Below the pieces are notes generated by a model, which saw nothing but the letters and a program-made list of their open reading frames with translations, had not been told where the DNA came from and did not search any database. A DNA stretch of 64,000 nucleotides from Theobroma cacao. Taxonomy: Eukaryota; Streptophyta; Magnoliopsida; Malvales; Malvaceae. The position numbers and the translations under genes are program-made. Each line of letters opens with the position of its first letter. The first letter of the stretch is position 1. Positions 12,401 to 25,625 of the stretch are shown in pieces. The stretch lies in contig NC_030851.1 of assembly GCF_000208745.1 (NCBI RefSeq), positions 20,246,791-20,310,790 of the forward strand, read 5' to 3'.

Positions 12401-13730
12401 CTTATGGGATATCTCCTTCCATATGATGCATGGGGATCACAAGATGTACAACTCCAAGTGTATGCCTACATATTGATAACCTCCATATTTTCATGGTCAT
12501 AAAAATCACAATTTGCAAAACTAGCTTTCTATCACAAGTTTGCAATCGGAACATTAGTCTCAACATATCTCACTTTGGGCATACTTCACTACTAGCATTC
12601 ACATACCTTTACCATAACATTTAGTGTAAATTGATTAAACAATGATCTCCAAATTTACTCTTAGATACACATATATCAAATTGTACACCACTTAGTGTTG
12701 AGATCTTGACTTTACTCATCAATTCTTAACCAATTACATCCATAAGATAAACAATTCACATAATTTTTTGTATCTTGCCTTTGCAGTCATAAGATCAAAA
12801 TTTCTTAAGCTTGGGATACAGAAACTTCCTCTTAGAGCATATCTGAAAATCCACATGTTTTAAGTCCCTTACTTTGGAGAAGTCACATTCAAGACAAATC
12901 ATTTACATCATAGGTTGCATATTGAACCAAATATATTTTTAAATTGACCTTTAAAGTAATTCATATATCGATTTTCATATAGAACTCCATATGGCACTTA
13001 GACTAACTTTGTCATTTCCATGTCATTTAATTTCAAACTGCTAAATCCACATCTAGTCCTTTAATCCTTTGGCTCCACACTAAGCATAGCAAAATTCAAG
13101 CTCATCTTTAGAGTAGATCATTTACTAGCTTTTTACTTCCTGACCATACATCAATTACAATAATTCGAGGTTTTCACCCTTGAGCTAATTCATACAATTA
13201 TAACCATAAACCACAATAATTCAATCCAAGCGTTGGAATCTCGTAATCACTTAGTTGAAATCAAAACCAACTCTATTTAAGCTACTATACACATATTCAA
13301 CACTAATACGCTTATATAATATTTCAAAAGCCCACACCATTTTCTATAGGGGCATGTCAAGCTCAATTAACACAGTGCACTTACCTCCGTGCACATAAAC
13401 ATTGGTTTACATTTTCCTCGATACTTAAATTTATAAACCTCAAGCGAGTCATAACAATCACTATTCATTCTAGTCAAAATACAGCTCTTATTACCATTAT
13501 CGTACGTCTTCCCTATATTAACCTCAAATACAATCCATAGTCTCCAAAATTTTAATTTTAATTTTTTTTAACCATGGGTTCAAATCATAATTCCACCAAA
13601 TGAATAAACTATTACGGACTTAACAGTCCAACTCCACCTTCTTCCATCCTTAGTCTGAGGAATATATCATTATATTGACCTTTCATTAGGAGCATTTTCT
13701 TAAAAATCTTTCCAATAATGGTTTATGTCT
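9500..13730. other. Non-coding interior of the LTR2 element
   Basis: About 4.2 kb of AT-rich, repeat-poor sequence. All open frames are under 100 codons and match no gag, protease, RT, RNase H or integrase motif I can see on either strand. A host insertion or an unrelated filler cannot be told apart by eye. Confidence 0.6.
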
Positions 13731-13739
13731 CGGGTGGCA
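13725..13739 (-). pseudogene. Relic gag start in the LTR2 element
   Basis: On the minus strand, about 200 nt after the PBS, ATGCCACCCGAGACATAA reads MPPET then stop. The intact family start at 62549 is MSPKTRATSRRMGEQ, and the LTR3 element reads (I)LPKTKAASR at the same place. The leader length and the start context therefore persist while gag itself is gone. Confidence 0.5.
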
Positions 13740-13930
13740 TCTCAAACCCGGACAACGGTACCACTTATGACCTTTACATAATGTTAGCAAGAAGGTAGGT
13801 TGCTAGGAATAAGAGTTCATATAGCCTCCTGTCTATGACTTGTGCTGTAGTCACAAATCATAGGCAAGACTCTACATTAACTCCGATAACTCCGCTAACT
13901 GACACGAGAATCCCTAGGACTTGACTAAAC

Positions 13931-13947
13931 CTAGAGCTTTGATACCA
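13931..13947 (-). other. Primer-binding site (tRNA-Met type)
   Basis: The minus strand reads TGGTATCAAAGCTCTAG, 4 nt after the LTR end GGGCTGTGACA. The first 12 nt match the plant initiator tRNA-Met PBS with one substitution (CAAAGC for CAGAGC), and the same variant occurs at 62328. Confidence 0.88.
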
Positions 13948-15171
13948 CTTTTGTCACAGCCCAAATTTCGGAGCCATGATCGGTGCATGGGCCCAATGGG
14001 CATAGCCCACCAAGCCCAAGCAAGCCTATTATGTAATCTTGGTTAACATCCCATCAACTATTCTCAAGCCACCTTTCATAATTCCAACTTATAATCACTT
14101 TAATAATGGGCTATAGCAATCAAGAATTTCATTAATATAAACCCAAAATGATGTTAACATTTCAATTCATGATGGCATTAATAGTTAAAATATACATATT
14201 TCATCTAAGACATGTATCTTAGTATTTTACATCACATGAACGTACTCATAAAACAAAATAACTCTTGACTTTCAGCGGAGTGACCACAATGAAGATGTGG
14301 CTATTGAGATGCCATAGTACCTACCAAGAAAGTGAGCATATGTGTGCAACTCAATCTAGGTCCCAACTGCCTCCAATCTGAAAACATGAAGTTTAAAAAC
14401 GTGAGTACGAAACTCAATGAGTGAACATAAGAAGGGAACAAGCAATCAATAGGAAGAGTTTGGAAATCATGATGCACTTGTTTAAAAAACAATGCAATTG
14501 ATTTAATTTCTTACTAAAAACCCCTCATTTCAAACCTTAATTAGTGCCCTCATAGTGTTTCACAAACCCATGATCAATCCATGAACTTAAATGGGTGAAA
14601 AATATGTCAAAAACTGAATAGGGTAGCATGTAGGATAGAATGCTTCTCGCTGCAACGAAGTTCATTCTCGCTGTAGTGAGAAACAGTACCAGTTTGTATG
14701 TGTTTTAGTTTTTCTTGCATATCTTCCATTACAGAAGTCCAATTGACCTAATTTTTGACCATTAGAAAGCTAAGAGGCAGGGTTACAACTTTAATGTTTA
14801 CCACTTTTCCCAGTTCGGACAGGAAGGTGGTCAAAATCTTCATAAAAGTGAAGGCACTGCATTAGAACCCTAGAGTTTCTGGCTGCAACGAGATTTATTT
14901 TCGCTACAGCAAGTTTTCTGTTGCCAAAACAGAATGTTTCTTGCTGCAGCGAGAAGTAGAGCATTTAAGTGAAAAAGGGGCCTCCTTTGCACAAAAAATC
15001 CATTTGGTGCTGCAATAAAGATCAATTTGCAAGAAAATGGGAATTTCTCAAGATTCATCTTGCCAAATTTCACATGCATTTCAATCATATATCATATTCA
15101 TGAACTTTCATTTCATAAGCATAGATATGCATAAATACATAGATAAACATGAATATCATCATAATCACACC

Positions 15172-15355
15172 CGACTCATTTGCATTGCCCCACATCGTGC
15201 ACATAGCCGGCGCCATCGTGTGCATCCCCCCACATTGTGCACAATCAGTGCCATCGTGTACATCCCCCCACATCGTGCACACGGGCACTATCATCATCCA
15301 TCTCCCACACCACCATCATCATCGACATATGCATCCCCCCACATCGTGCACACAC
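15172..15355. repeat. CATCGTGCAC minisatellite in the 5' LTR2
   Basis: Partner of the array at 7908-8105. One sub-unit differs: CATCCCCCCACATCG here against CATCCCTCCCCTCACATCG there. Confidence 0.8.
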
Positions 15356-16212
15356 ACGGTTATAATCATCATACACAATATCAACTATCATGCATAATAT
15401 ATATATATATATCATCATAATGCAATAGTGCATGAATCCATAAAAACCACATATCACAACATAAAACCATTTAGCAAAAAGCTTGTTCCTAAGCACTTAT
15501 TTTAAGAAAAAGTTATATAAAATCATTCAAATGCTTTGTACAAAACAGTCACATTCCCAAAACGATTTTGAAATGCAGTTCACTCACCGGTATTGCTGAA
15601 CCTCTAATCGACTCTAACCTCCACTAATGGTTCAAATGGGCAAGTGAGGCCTTGTTGGAACCTATACACACACAACATCACAACCAATCCAATTTACATT
15701 AATATCACTCCAAAAGCAAGTTTCTAATTCAAATTCTTCTAGTCATTCCTAATTGGCTTCCAACTATATCAAATGGCTATTCCTTGCACTACTCTAATCA
15801 CACTAAAAATGAGTAATCAACTCAACAATAAAACAACTCATAATCCCAATTACTAGCCATTATCAACAACTTAAAACCAAGCCTAGTTCATCATTCACCT
15901 TAGGGTTTCTTTGTAGTAGAATTCTCTGCCAATAGCTTCCAAACAAATTTGAAAAATCTTTTTTTCTCTTTCTAAAACCTCCAACGAGTGAGAGAAAGTA
16001 TTGAAAAAGGACTTTTTGAGGGTTTTAAAGTGAGAGAGTGAAAGAGCACAAGGGTTCTAGTCAAAAGGGCACAAAGGTATGAAAATTAGAGCTAGAGAGA
16101 GAAAGTTGTGAAAGTTTCCTATCAAGCTTCCATGGAGGATGGAAGCAATGTGAGATGGAAGAAGAAGAAGGAGAAGAAGCTGCTAGAGAATGAAGAAGCT
16201 ACTGGAAGGAGA

Positions 16213-16226
16213 AGATATTTATAGCT
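16213..16226 (-). promoter_or_regulatory. Putative TATA box of the 5' LTR2
   Basis: The minus strand reads AGCTATAAATATCT. This is the 5' LTR, so the site would have driven the genomic transcript of the element. Confidence 0.5.
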
Positions 16227-16614
16227 CAAACTTATTCAACTCCCTTAGAAATTATAAAAATGCCCTTTAGTAAGTTAACTTGTTCTTCTCCAATCCTTTG
16301 GGAAATCTTTTTATTTTTTTGACACTGGGGCAAGGTCCACAATGATCTAAACTACTTGAGTTTACAAAAACTTAAAATTTTGACTCGGGGTGCAAAATGA
16401 CCATTTTGCCCCTATTACGAAAATTATTGCCACATATAGTTTTCTTCGTGTTTTCATCATTATACATCATTTATTTGGTCTTTATGCTTATTTAGACCCT
16501 AAATAGTAGAAAACTTCCTTTTGGGAACTTATTAGAGGAAATGATGAAACTACCCCTAGCCTGGGTTATTACGTCTATGCCTCGTTGTGAGCCTATAGGG
16601 GTTGAGGTCTCACA

Positions 16615-17430
16615 TGGTGGTATCCATGTTTATATATGTATATATACATGTGTAAGAGAAAGTTATGAATATAGTAGGTGGATGTAATGTATGTGAAATC
16701 TTGCATGTTGAACCTTGAAAGTTTGCTAATTATCTTCAAATTGAATTGTATTTCAACAAGAAACCTTCTGTCATGTTTACTACCTTGCTTGGTTTCTGCC
16801 ATATTTTCTACTTCTTTAACCTCACGGTTGATCATGGATTTTCAACATCAAGGGATTAGTTAATCAAGTTTGAAATGAGGGGTTTTAATAAGAATTAAAC
16901 TAAATTGCATTGTTTTTAAATCTAAGTGCATCATGATTTTAAAACTTTCCTAATCGTCGCTTGTTCCCTTCCTATGTTCACTCACTCGATTTATACTCAC
17001 ATTTTAAACTTCATATTTTAGGTTTTTGAGTAAAAGGTGATTGGATCCTAGGACGAGGTGATCCTCCCTATCCATTGTTCGGTGGTTTGCCATGATACTA
17101 AGTGTTACCACCCACGCCTAGAGTCACTCCGCTGACATTCAGAGTCTTTGAATGTGTACATGTAAACTGGATGTGATTTGCTAAGAATCGTTTGACAGAC
17201 TTTTTATGTATATTAAGATTGATGAATACCATTATGAGTATATACTTGGATTTTATGAATCGATTTCAATGAAGTTATTATTTGAACATTATGATTTATG
17301 GAACTTAAAAGGGAATATGGATGATAAAGGGGTTGACGTATAGGTTCATACGGGAAGGCCTGCTTGTGCTTAGTGGGCTATTCCCATTGAGCCCATGCGC
17401 CTGTCATGGCCCAGAAATTGGGCTGTGACA
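16615..17430 (+). mobile_element. LTR2 fragment, 3' part, opposite orientation
   Basis: The plus strand matches the last ~0.8 kb of LTR2: AGAAAGTTATGAATATAGTAGGTGG-like start, GAGGGGTTTTAATAAGAA, CTCACTCGATTTATACTCAC, and the terminal GCCCAGAAATTGGGCTGTGACA. It directly abuts the complete element at 16614 but has no PBS after 17430. The missing front half is not present to the left of 6729, so this is not simply one LTR split by the insertion. Confidence 0.8.
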
Positions 17431-18386
17431 ATTTCCTTTTTAGACTATGTGAGTCTAGCCTTGCCCAATTAATTAACAGAAATCATAATTGCCTTAGGGC
17501 TGTTACAGTACATCAACTGTAACATGATTTTTGATAATCTTTTACGCAGAATTGAGAAAAGTAGTAAACATGAAAGTTGTATATTTTTCTCTTATATTTC
17601 CAATGATCTAAGAATCACTTCATTTGAAACTATGTAGAGAAAGTTATGGCTGAAATACTAAAATATATGCAGTGAAAGTTTGCACCCCAACATTGCTCTC
17701 CTTCTTGCACTAAAATTCTTCTTTCATCAAACACAAACAAAAGCACAAATAAATCAATAACAACCTATCTTAACCACATTAACATCAAATTAAGCATAAA
17801 ATTAACTAAGATTAGAATGACTCACCTAAAATAACTACTTGAGAAGAATTAAATAAAACCTACTAATTTTTATGCATTACTACAAGAACTAAGCTAAATT
17901 ATTATCAAAATTAAGCTCAAATAACTCTATATCATAGAGTTATCAATAACAATCTACACAAAAACAATTGGCTATTGTTCAACACAAAGCCTTTCTTTTT
18001 TGTATAAAAGCACCACCACAGATGGCTACACTAACACCACTTATATATTTTGTACATGTCAATGTACACCAATAATTAGATATTATGATATAATTACTAT
18101 TTGATATCTACTTTATAAAGAATTCTCAACTCAATTGAAAAAAATTTTATCATCTCGAGGGCAGCACACGGGGCAACATGTTAGTGTGATTAAAGCCAAG
18201 GTCATCTGCATATAAGAAGTTAATTGATGATATAAGAAGTAGACATCATACATGTCCTGTGCACTCAAAACTTTGTGCCTACATTGCAAGCATGTTATGT
18301 AGGAAGTGATGTAGTAGATCAATCAACATTAAAGGGATTAGTGCAAAAGGTGAGAGCCAATTCTGTAAATATCCATCCAACCTATA
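17431..18386. other. Unassigned non-coding stretch
   Basis: No gene or recognised repeat. The minus strand at 18131-18322 has a 63-codon frame with a TTATATGCAG acceptor-like site inside it, but it matches nothing I know and could be chance. Confidence 0.4.
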
Positions 18387-18391
18387 TTAAT
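18387..18391. repeat. Left target-site duplication TTAAT
   Basis: Identical to 21710-21714; together they bracket the solo LTR. Confidence 0.9.
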
Positions 18392-21300
18392 TGTCACAGC
18401 CCAAATCCTGGGCCATGACCAGCGCATGGGCTTAATAGGCATAGCCCACCAAACCCAAGCAAGCCTTATTAGAGATTCCCGATAATGCACTATATTTGTT
18501 CACCAATCAATATTAGTGCTCAAATCATATACTTTTGTATAATAACTTGAACCATAATTACCATAATCAATTCAATCTTTAAAACATATACTCATAAGTA
18601 TGTACAATGAAGTCTAAAATCTCCAGTTTAATACTTGTACCAAGGCCATTATCCATTTACAATTAATTAAATAAAGTGCTACAACTCAACCTCTAGTAGT
18701 GGAGTGACTCGAAATAGGGTACTAGGAGATGCCTTTACCTACATCGTAGTGGACTATGAATGCCGATGAATAGCTCGCTAGTTGATCACTATTTGTAAAA
18801 GGGAAATAAAGGGGTGAGTCTCTTAGACTCAATGATCATCGGTTCCGTGAGCAGGGAGTAGATGGGAAACAAGCAATAAGTAGATCATTTGAATGATAAA
18901 ACTAGAATATAAAATGTTGATCTTATAAACCAAACCACAAGAAGGATATTTGTGCTTTGTAAAAATAATATCATAAAATCCTAACACAATGCTTTCTTTG
19001 GCAAAACAATGCTGAAAATAAGTGTAATAGAAAGAGTTTTAATTATTAGAAACATCATTTGCCATCAAAATATGAAATATAGTATAAAGGTGTGCACACT
19101 CCCAAAATGTGTGGCATGTAAAGAAATCAAGTGTACAGCCACCTAAATCAACTCATGTTTGTCAAGTAAGCTTTGAAAGCTTTTATTTAAACAATAGGAG
19201 CTGTAGAGAAAATCTTAACTCCCCACCATGCAAGAGAGTGTGCGTTGAAAACTCACAAAGCTCTCGAGTAGGAGAGTTCAATATCAATACGTGGACCCAC
19301 TTCCACTTAATAACAATCCGAGAGTCTTACTTCACTGGATTTCCCATAGCCATGGCAATCTGCATGATGTTGGCCGACATCGAAGAATCAAGCGATCACT
19401 ATCGTACACATCCGGGAGTCTTACTCAACCGGGGTCACTCGTGGCCTAGCCACGTATACATATCATAAGTCATGGCCCCTACCACGCCTAACTGCTGGTC
19501 GGTGACTTAAAGTTTCTCTAGCTAGAGCTCAGTCGTGCACGAGGGTCACAATTAATCGAAGTGACAGTTGGCCTACTCTCGACGCACTTGATTTGTCAAA
19601 ACCATTTTCAAAAATTAAATCAAGGTTTCCAAGTCTTTCGCTTAAAACTATTTGAAACCAAGGTTCAATAACCTTTCAAATTACTTTCCACATAAAAGGG
19701 CATAGTGTATTCTCTTAATCAAAGACCGGACTAAAACTAGTGCTCAAAACTTACATTTTAAATCATTTAACTATTTCATTTAAAGTATGTATATCACCCA
19801 CAAATACAAGGCACATATTTTAAAGGCAAAACAGTATAAAAGGCTTGTTTCCCTATTTCTAAAACACTTTACGTATATAGCTCATCTATAGATATATCCA
19901 AAACAATTTCAAAACAACTTGCATTCATAATTTCCTACGAGTTCTACCAGCTCATGCTTTCCACAATAACAATGTATAAATCATTGTATATCTATTTAAA
20001 AATCTCTTATCAAGGCTAGCAGCTCATGTTTTTCACAATTGCATTTAATGAAATCCGACTATGTTTATAAAATGTATAACATTATATAGCTATGGAATTT
20101 TTTTTTGAAATAGGCACCCCCCACGCACTTTACAATGGCAGGATATCACTTCGCCACTTATCCGGGTACGTTTTCTCCTTTAGTTGATCACCACGGTGTC
20201 CATTTTCCATTTGCACACTTCCTAGCAATAAACCAAATCTAGTAATCTTAGTGTTTATCATTCCCATTTTTCTTCTTATTCAAACATTACCATCATGTTA
20301 ATAACTCATACTATGCTAGAATCACCACTTTTCCTCACTTAACATTGCATATTCATATACATCTCGACACATTTTTACCAAAGTTGCCTTTATCCTTTGC
20401 TTGCGTAATTCTTTAAATTATAATTACTAGCAACTTATTTATGACTCTAGCACCCATATTAACCTTTTTCAACCATTTTTATTCAAATTCGTCTTATATT
20501 TTCACACATAACCCACATATATGGCAGCAACAATCATTCTCACTTTCACTTGATTATTTTTAAGTTTACATGCATCATTATCTATCTAACTTTCAATACT
20601 TTGTTTCTCAATGCACCATCCACAATATTCCTTTTTCATTTCTTTCAAACAACATTCCATACAAACTTAAAATAGATCCTTTCAACAACCATAATTTCTC
20701 ACAATATTCAACTAACCGTAGGCTTTAAAACATAGTGTTAAGCTTACTGTTTTCCTTTTCCACTTTGAGTCCATCATGTACCCATGAGTTTATTGGCTTG
20801 TATGTCACAAAATTTTCTCCAATCAAGCCAATCTTTGCTGCCACAAGACATTTCTCTTAATCATTAACTCATTTTCAAAGATTACTCAAGCTAAAAGCAA
20901 GAATCCTTACCTTTCCTTGCTTGAATCACCAAAACCAATTTTGTTCTTCCTTTCTCACTTTTTCTTTATCCTTTCTCCTTTCCTCCAACTAATCTCATCT
21001 ATTTTTTTTCCAAAGGTACGGTTTTCCTTGCAAAATAAAGCCATTTTTCTTTTCAATTCCATGGTGGCAAGGTAAAAATGGCATGGAAGCTTGAAAATGG
21101 CATTAGGAGGATGGAAGAGAAGAAGAAATATCTTGTGGTTGGAGATAAGAGCCAACCATGGGATAAGGATGAAGAGTCAAAGCTTCCTTTGGAAGTTTTG
21201 ACCAACTTAATGGAAAAATTATCATTTTGCCCTCTAAGGTTTTCACCTCTTTTAATTGTATCCCCCCACAATCTTTTAATTCCACTTTCTTCTCATTTTT

Positions 21301-21709
21301 CTTCCTTAACACTTGTACCAACAAAATATCAAGCTTATACTTCAACGTCGTATCACCATAATATTTAAATATTTACTTACCCACGCTAGCTTTATTTAAT
21401 AAAGACACGCGGGTCCTATTAACGTCATTTTTCTCCAAAATTTTCTCGTTCTTCTTCTCCCCACTTAGATCGACCATATATTACTTCTTCATGGAAAATT
21501 TTGAGATTGAATAAAATATTAATATTTTAATATTATTTTATTAATAAAAATATTATTTTATTTTAAAAGTTTTCACTTGCCTCATTGACACCCAAAATAT
21601 CTTATTATGCCCTGATTCACTTTCGAATCACTCTTTATATCATTAATTCATCCTCAATTGATATCTAACAAGTTCTATTAATCCACATATCAAAGTACGG
21701 GGCGTTACG
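18392..21709 (-). mobile_element. Solo LTR (LTR4), 3.3 kb, perfect TSD
   Basis: In minus orientation it starts (T/C)GTAACGCCCCGTAC at 21709 (first base now C) and ends GGCCCAGGATTTGGGCTGTGACA at 18392. It is flanked by TTAAT on both sides, with no PBS, PPT or internal sequence, so it is a solo LTR left by recombination. Its start half (21050-21709) aligns with 30480-31179 of the second LTR4. Its middle (19100-19560, with ACTCGTGGCC and GAGTCTTACT repeats) has no counterpart there. The last 70 bp resemble LTR2. The 119-codon frame at 19109-19468 is inside the LTR and is not supported as a gene. Confidence 0.9.
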
Positions 21710-21714
21710 TTAAT
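21710..21714. repeat. Right target-site duplication TTAAT
   Basis: Pairs with 18387-18391. Confidence 0.9.
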
Positions 21715-24700
21715 AGTGTTTTACATGGAAGTAAAGTAGGGTACCACCAAAAAGCTAAGGTGTTACCTGTTCCAATCTTTCTATAGAAGTTTTTGTAGTT
21801 CCTTGCTTTTAGTGCTTAAGTGAGTCTTGCAGGTCACATATCTCCAAAGACATGGCTCTTAATATTGGATCTAACATTCTTTTTGAAGAGGGAAAAAAAA
21901 AGATCTATCTTTAAGCATACCATATACTATGATCATTTAATTTTTTTTCCATAAGAATTTTCCTTATGGAGAACATTTTATTAGCAAAAATTATTGCATT
22001 AGAACTCTTTTATTGAGCTTGGTTTTACCTCTCACTAGGATTGACCCTATGCGTTGCGCTCAAATCAAATAAAAGGCCTTGAAGGAAGTGTTTATAGAAA
22101 TATATATACACAAAAGTTATTACAATTATGAGTACAAAGTGGAAGAGCCTTAAATAATTGTTTATAATCCTAAACATTCATTTCCACCTACTTTTTGTGG
22201 AAGAGCATTTCATAGTTGTTTATAATCTTATACATTTATTCCCACCTACTTAACAAAAAAGTTAATGCTTATGAACAAATTAAGATGGTAGAACAAAATT
22301 AAGATGGTAGAGGTAGTGGGTTCTACAGAAAAGTTGAGATTACAGTGTTCAATTTATTAAGCTACCTGTAGACAAAAAATATAAGATAGTGTGGGCTATA
22401 ATTGTAAGTGATATTTGAGAATTTGTTGGTATTAAGAGGTGGGCAAAAAGACTTCAGTGAAGTTGTTCTTTCATGACTAGGTTGTTTTAGAGGGCCCTTT
22501 GCATGGGGAAAAATGAAATAAAAACTTAAGCTTAGTACGAAGTTTGTCAACAAATAAATGAAGGTGAGGCAGATAATAACATTAGGTAAAAAAAATAGAA
22601 AAGGAGAAACCATATTAATAAAAAAATCCATATATTAACAAATTGAAATAAAGAACCTGAAACAATGAAGGATATGAAAATGTACAAAAGTAGTATTTAA
22701 TTAAATATTGTGTATATGATTGGAGAAATAAGCTATTGAATTTGATTTATTGGTAATTAAGCAAGCTTTTGCAGCAATAATTATACACAAAAGTTTTTGT
22801 ATCTATGAAGAGAAAATGAAAGACAATTCCATGATTGTTTATAATTCGATACATTCATTCCCACCTACCTAACAAAAAGTTTTTCCTTATGAACAGAATT
22901 AGCATAATTCTAAGGCAAAGCTATACAAATGATTTGCTTGGTTTTGCACAACTTTTTTGTAGCACTCGCTTGAAATTAGCATAATTCATTGTACATTTTA
23001 TTCATAATAGTACAAAACTTAAAAAGAGAGCTTCATTGAAGTTATAGACTAATAAAGTAGGGCAATATTAGAAATCAATTATTTTCATTGTAAAAAAGAG
23101 ATGTAAGTGCCTTAAAACATAAAAAATAGCATAGAATGGTACTTGTTTAGTTCCATAATATAAGTAAGAAATAACGTATCAAAGAGAAGAATCCTCTAGA
23201 TGCACCATAATATAGTGTCATATCAAATTAAAAGTGTACAAATCATATTATGTAAAATAGCTAATAAATAAATATTGACACCTTTATGTGCATTTGCATC
23301 ATAATACATGGTGAACATACATTTTCCTAAGGAAAATAAAATAAATAAATTAACACCTTTGTGAAATCTCTATTAAGTCACTAATTATGTATAGAAATTT
23401 GAAAAAAGAATTAAACAACCTTACCAAAAGATGAAGGTGAACAAAGTCTTGCTGATATAAAATTTGTTTTGACTAAGTTCCTAAATTAGAAAAAGAACAT
23501 AATTTGAGTAAACTGTGCTATAATTTTAGGTAAAAGGTTATAGAACCAAAAAATGAGATCCCAAAGTTGCTACCCATAGAAATAAAAAAGAATCTAGCAT
23601 TTTGAAATGTTAGTCTTGGTCGATGTAGGTAATGAACTCCATGAGCAGCCAATTCATAGATGTACTAAAAAAAGTAAGTAAGAACTCCGTGAGTTATTCA
23701 ATTTTCCTCAAGCAATTTAAAATTTATAGCCCAAAAAACAATGCGATCACTTCGAGGTATAACACAATTGCTAATATCCTTATTAATTTCGTGATAAGAT
23801 GAACAAAATTTAAAAGAAAAAAATTAATTATAAAGATCCAAACAATGTACTATTCAAGGGAATTGATTATAAACAATATAAATATGATTAGCTTCACATG
23901 CTTTTATGAAGGAATATGGAAATTAGGCTATTTAGAGCCTATTTAAGGGACCTTTTTTAAAGACTTTAAAGAGTGGATGGCAAGCAGCTATTCTGAAGAA
24001 TTTGAGCCAAAAACAAAGCAAAAAATTAAGAAAGATTGAAAGAGATTCAAGATCAAAGCTTTAACATTAGTTTTTTTCTCTGTTTTTATGTTCTCTTATT
24101 TTCTTTGACTTAGATTCATGGCTAATTTTCTTTGGATAATGTTTTACTTCGATATCATGAACTAATTTGCTTTTCTAGGATTATGGTGGTTCAACATGTA
24201 GTTTGAATATTAGTTTCTCTTTTTATTTATCATGAATGGTATAGTTTTGCTTATTGAAATTTATTCTTAATGCTTTTGATTGCCTGATCAACAATTAAAT
24301 GATTTGTGAATCTAATTGAGACTCAATAGAGAGATTTTAAATTGGATTAAGGTTGGAATAATGTATGTTCCCGTCACTTAGGTGATTTGATTCGCAATTC
24401 GAGTAGACATATACCAATTGCCATACATAGCCAAATTAGAACACTAGCATAATGAACCTTATTTAATTGATTACTATAGACATGTAGTGACCCAATTAAG
24501 TTAGGTATTTGTGCAAGCATCTCAACGGAGACTTGTACATAGCTTTGGATTCTAGGTTAGTAAAACTACCTATGAATGTAAATAATAAGAGAAGTTGGTA
24601 TTAGATGAAGTGTTGAATGAACTCATAATCTTAGTTTTTAGTCTACTGGCTTCCTTAAGTAATTTTAATTTTTGTTAGTAAATTTAGTGTTTGCTTTAAT

Positions 24701-25100
24701 TTAGTTTTAATTAATTTTTTGAAAATTTTAGTTGCTTAAATAAGATTAATTTGTCATAAACTTTAGTACTTAGTGAAGATTTATGAACAAATCTTTGTGG
24801 GATTGATACTCTACTTCATCACTATATTACTTGTTTGCGATAGTGTGTACTTGCGTGAGAAATCAATAATAATTGCCATCCAGCTCTCTCTAATTTTGCC
24901 ACCATCGCCATCTCTCTTTGTCTATCTCTTGCCATATCATCGTCGATCTATCTCTCACCATATCATCGTTGATCTACAAACCAATGAGCAAAGATGACAT
25001 CAAGGTATGTTGTTGGGTTTATTTATTTAGGGTTTAGGGTTTATTGGTTTACATTCACAAAACCCCAAAATTGATGTGTTGAAGTTTCAAGTGTAATATG
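21715..25100. other. Unassigned AT-rich intergenic sequence
   Basis: About 3.4 kb with no gene-length frame on either strand. Locally repeated phrases occur, such as GGAAGAGC.TT.ATA.TTGTTTATAATC.T..ACATT at 22140-22240 and again near 22810-22870. Two TTTAGGG units lie at 25026-25039. The segment 24850-25010 looks like a 5' UTR with ATGACATCAAG followed by a GTATGT donor-like site, but no coding exon follows. Confidence 0.4.
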
Positions 25101-25185
25101 TAAATTAAAACACTATCTAGAGTTATTGTACGCCTTGCATGCATGTAACAACTCTAATGCACTTGGTGTATAACAAATCTATTGA

Positions 25186-25590
25186 ACATGGCATGGCGTG
25201 TAACAACATGTTTTTTTACATGACGTGTATTAACATTTTTTTGAACATGACGTATAGTAAAATGGCCAAAATTGTCAATTAGTAAAATTTGTCTGTACAT
25301 GGCGTGCAGCAACATTATAAACATGGCGTATAGCAAAATTTTTTAACATTACATGTAGAATTTTTTTTTTCAAAAATGGTGTATAGCAAACTATTTTTGA
25401 ACATGGCGTGTAGAAAAAAATTTTTCAACATGGTAACGACATTTTTTTCAAAAGGGTGTGCAGCAAAATATTTTTAAATATGGCATGCAACATTTTTTCT
25501 ACATGGCATGTAACAGCTTTTTTTTTTAAAATGACATGTAATAACATTTTTTCAACATGGCATGTAGCAAAATGTTATAACATGGTAGGT
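25186..25590 (+). repeat. Array of CATGGCGTGTAGCAAC-like motif (site 1)
   Basis: About 15 degenerate copies at irregular 20-40 bp spacing, separated by runs of T. Clear copies include catggcgtgtaacaac (near 25195), catggcgtgcagcaac (near 25300), catggcgtatagcaaa (near 25322) and catggcatgtagcaaa (near 25557). The same motif recurs at 48405-49225 (reverse), 50281-50690 and 55371-55863. Confidence 0.75.
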
Positions 25591-25620
25591 AACAATTCAT
25601 AGATAAGTTGATGTGATTTT

Positions 25621-25625
25621 GTAGA
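25621..25625. repeat. Left target-site duplication GTAGA
   Basis: Identical to 31180-31184. Confidence 0.9.

Larger units (their letters stand above)
6729..16614 (-). mobile_element. Complete two-LTR element (LTR2 family), coding-depleted interior
   Basis: A 9.9 kb element in minus orientation: 5' LTR 13952-16614, PBS 13931-13947, interior 9359-13951, PPT 9359-9369, 3' LTR 6729-9358. The two LTRs are collinear over their whole length and very similar by eye. The interior is AT-rich with no frame for protease, RT, RNase H or integrase. Only a gag start codon with an almost immediate stop and a chromodomain-like pol tail remain. This fits a large non-autonomous derivative (LARD-like) of a Ty3/gypsy chromovirus, moved in trans by an autonomous relative. 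The flanking pentamers (GTTTG at 6724-6728, TGGTG at 16615-16619) do not match, so no TSD is seen. Confidence 0.85.
13952..16614 (-). mobile_element. LTR2, 5' LTR of the 6.7-16.6 kb element
   Basis: 2663 bp, collinear with 6729-9358, from TGTGAGACC (16614) to GGGCTGTGACA (13952). It carries palindrome copies at 14640-14962, the minisatellite at 15172-15355, a short (TA)n near 15400 and a TATA box at 16213-16226. Confidence 0.9.

Noticed and set aside
6724..16619. TSD for the complete LTR2 element
   Set aside because: GTTTG and TGGTG do not match; no shifted pentamer pair was convincing.
18131..18322. Host exon on the minus strand
   Set aside because: 63 codons, Cys-rich by chance composition, no family recognised and no neighbouring exon.
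19109..19468. 119-codon plus frame in LTR4
   Set aside because: Inside a solo LTR, not alignable to the other LTR4 copy, no recognisable family; likely chance.
24850..25010. First exon of a host gene (ATG...AAG|GTATGT)
   Set aside because: No following exon, and the sequence downstream is the motif array; kept only as context in a finding.
25026..25039. Interstitial telomere repeat (TTTAGGG)2
   Set aside because: Only two units; too few to call a telomeric insertion, and common by chance or as a telo-box.
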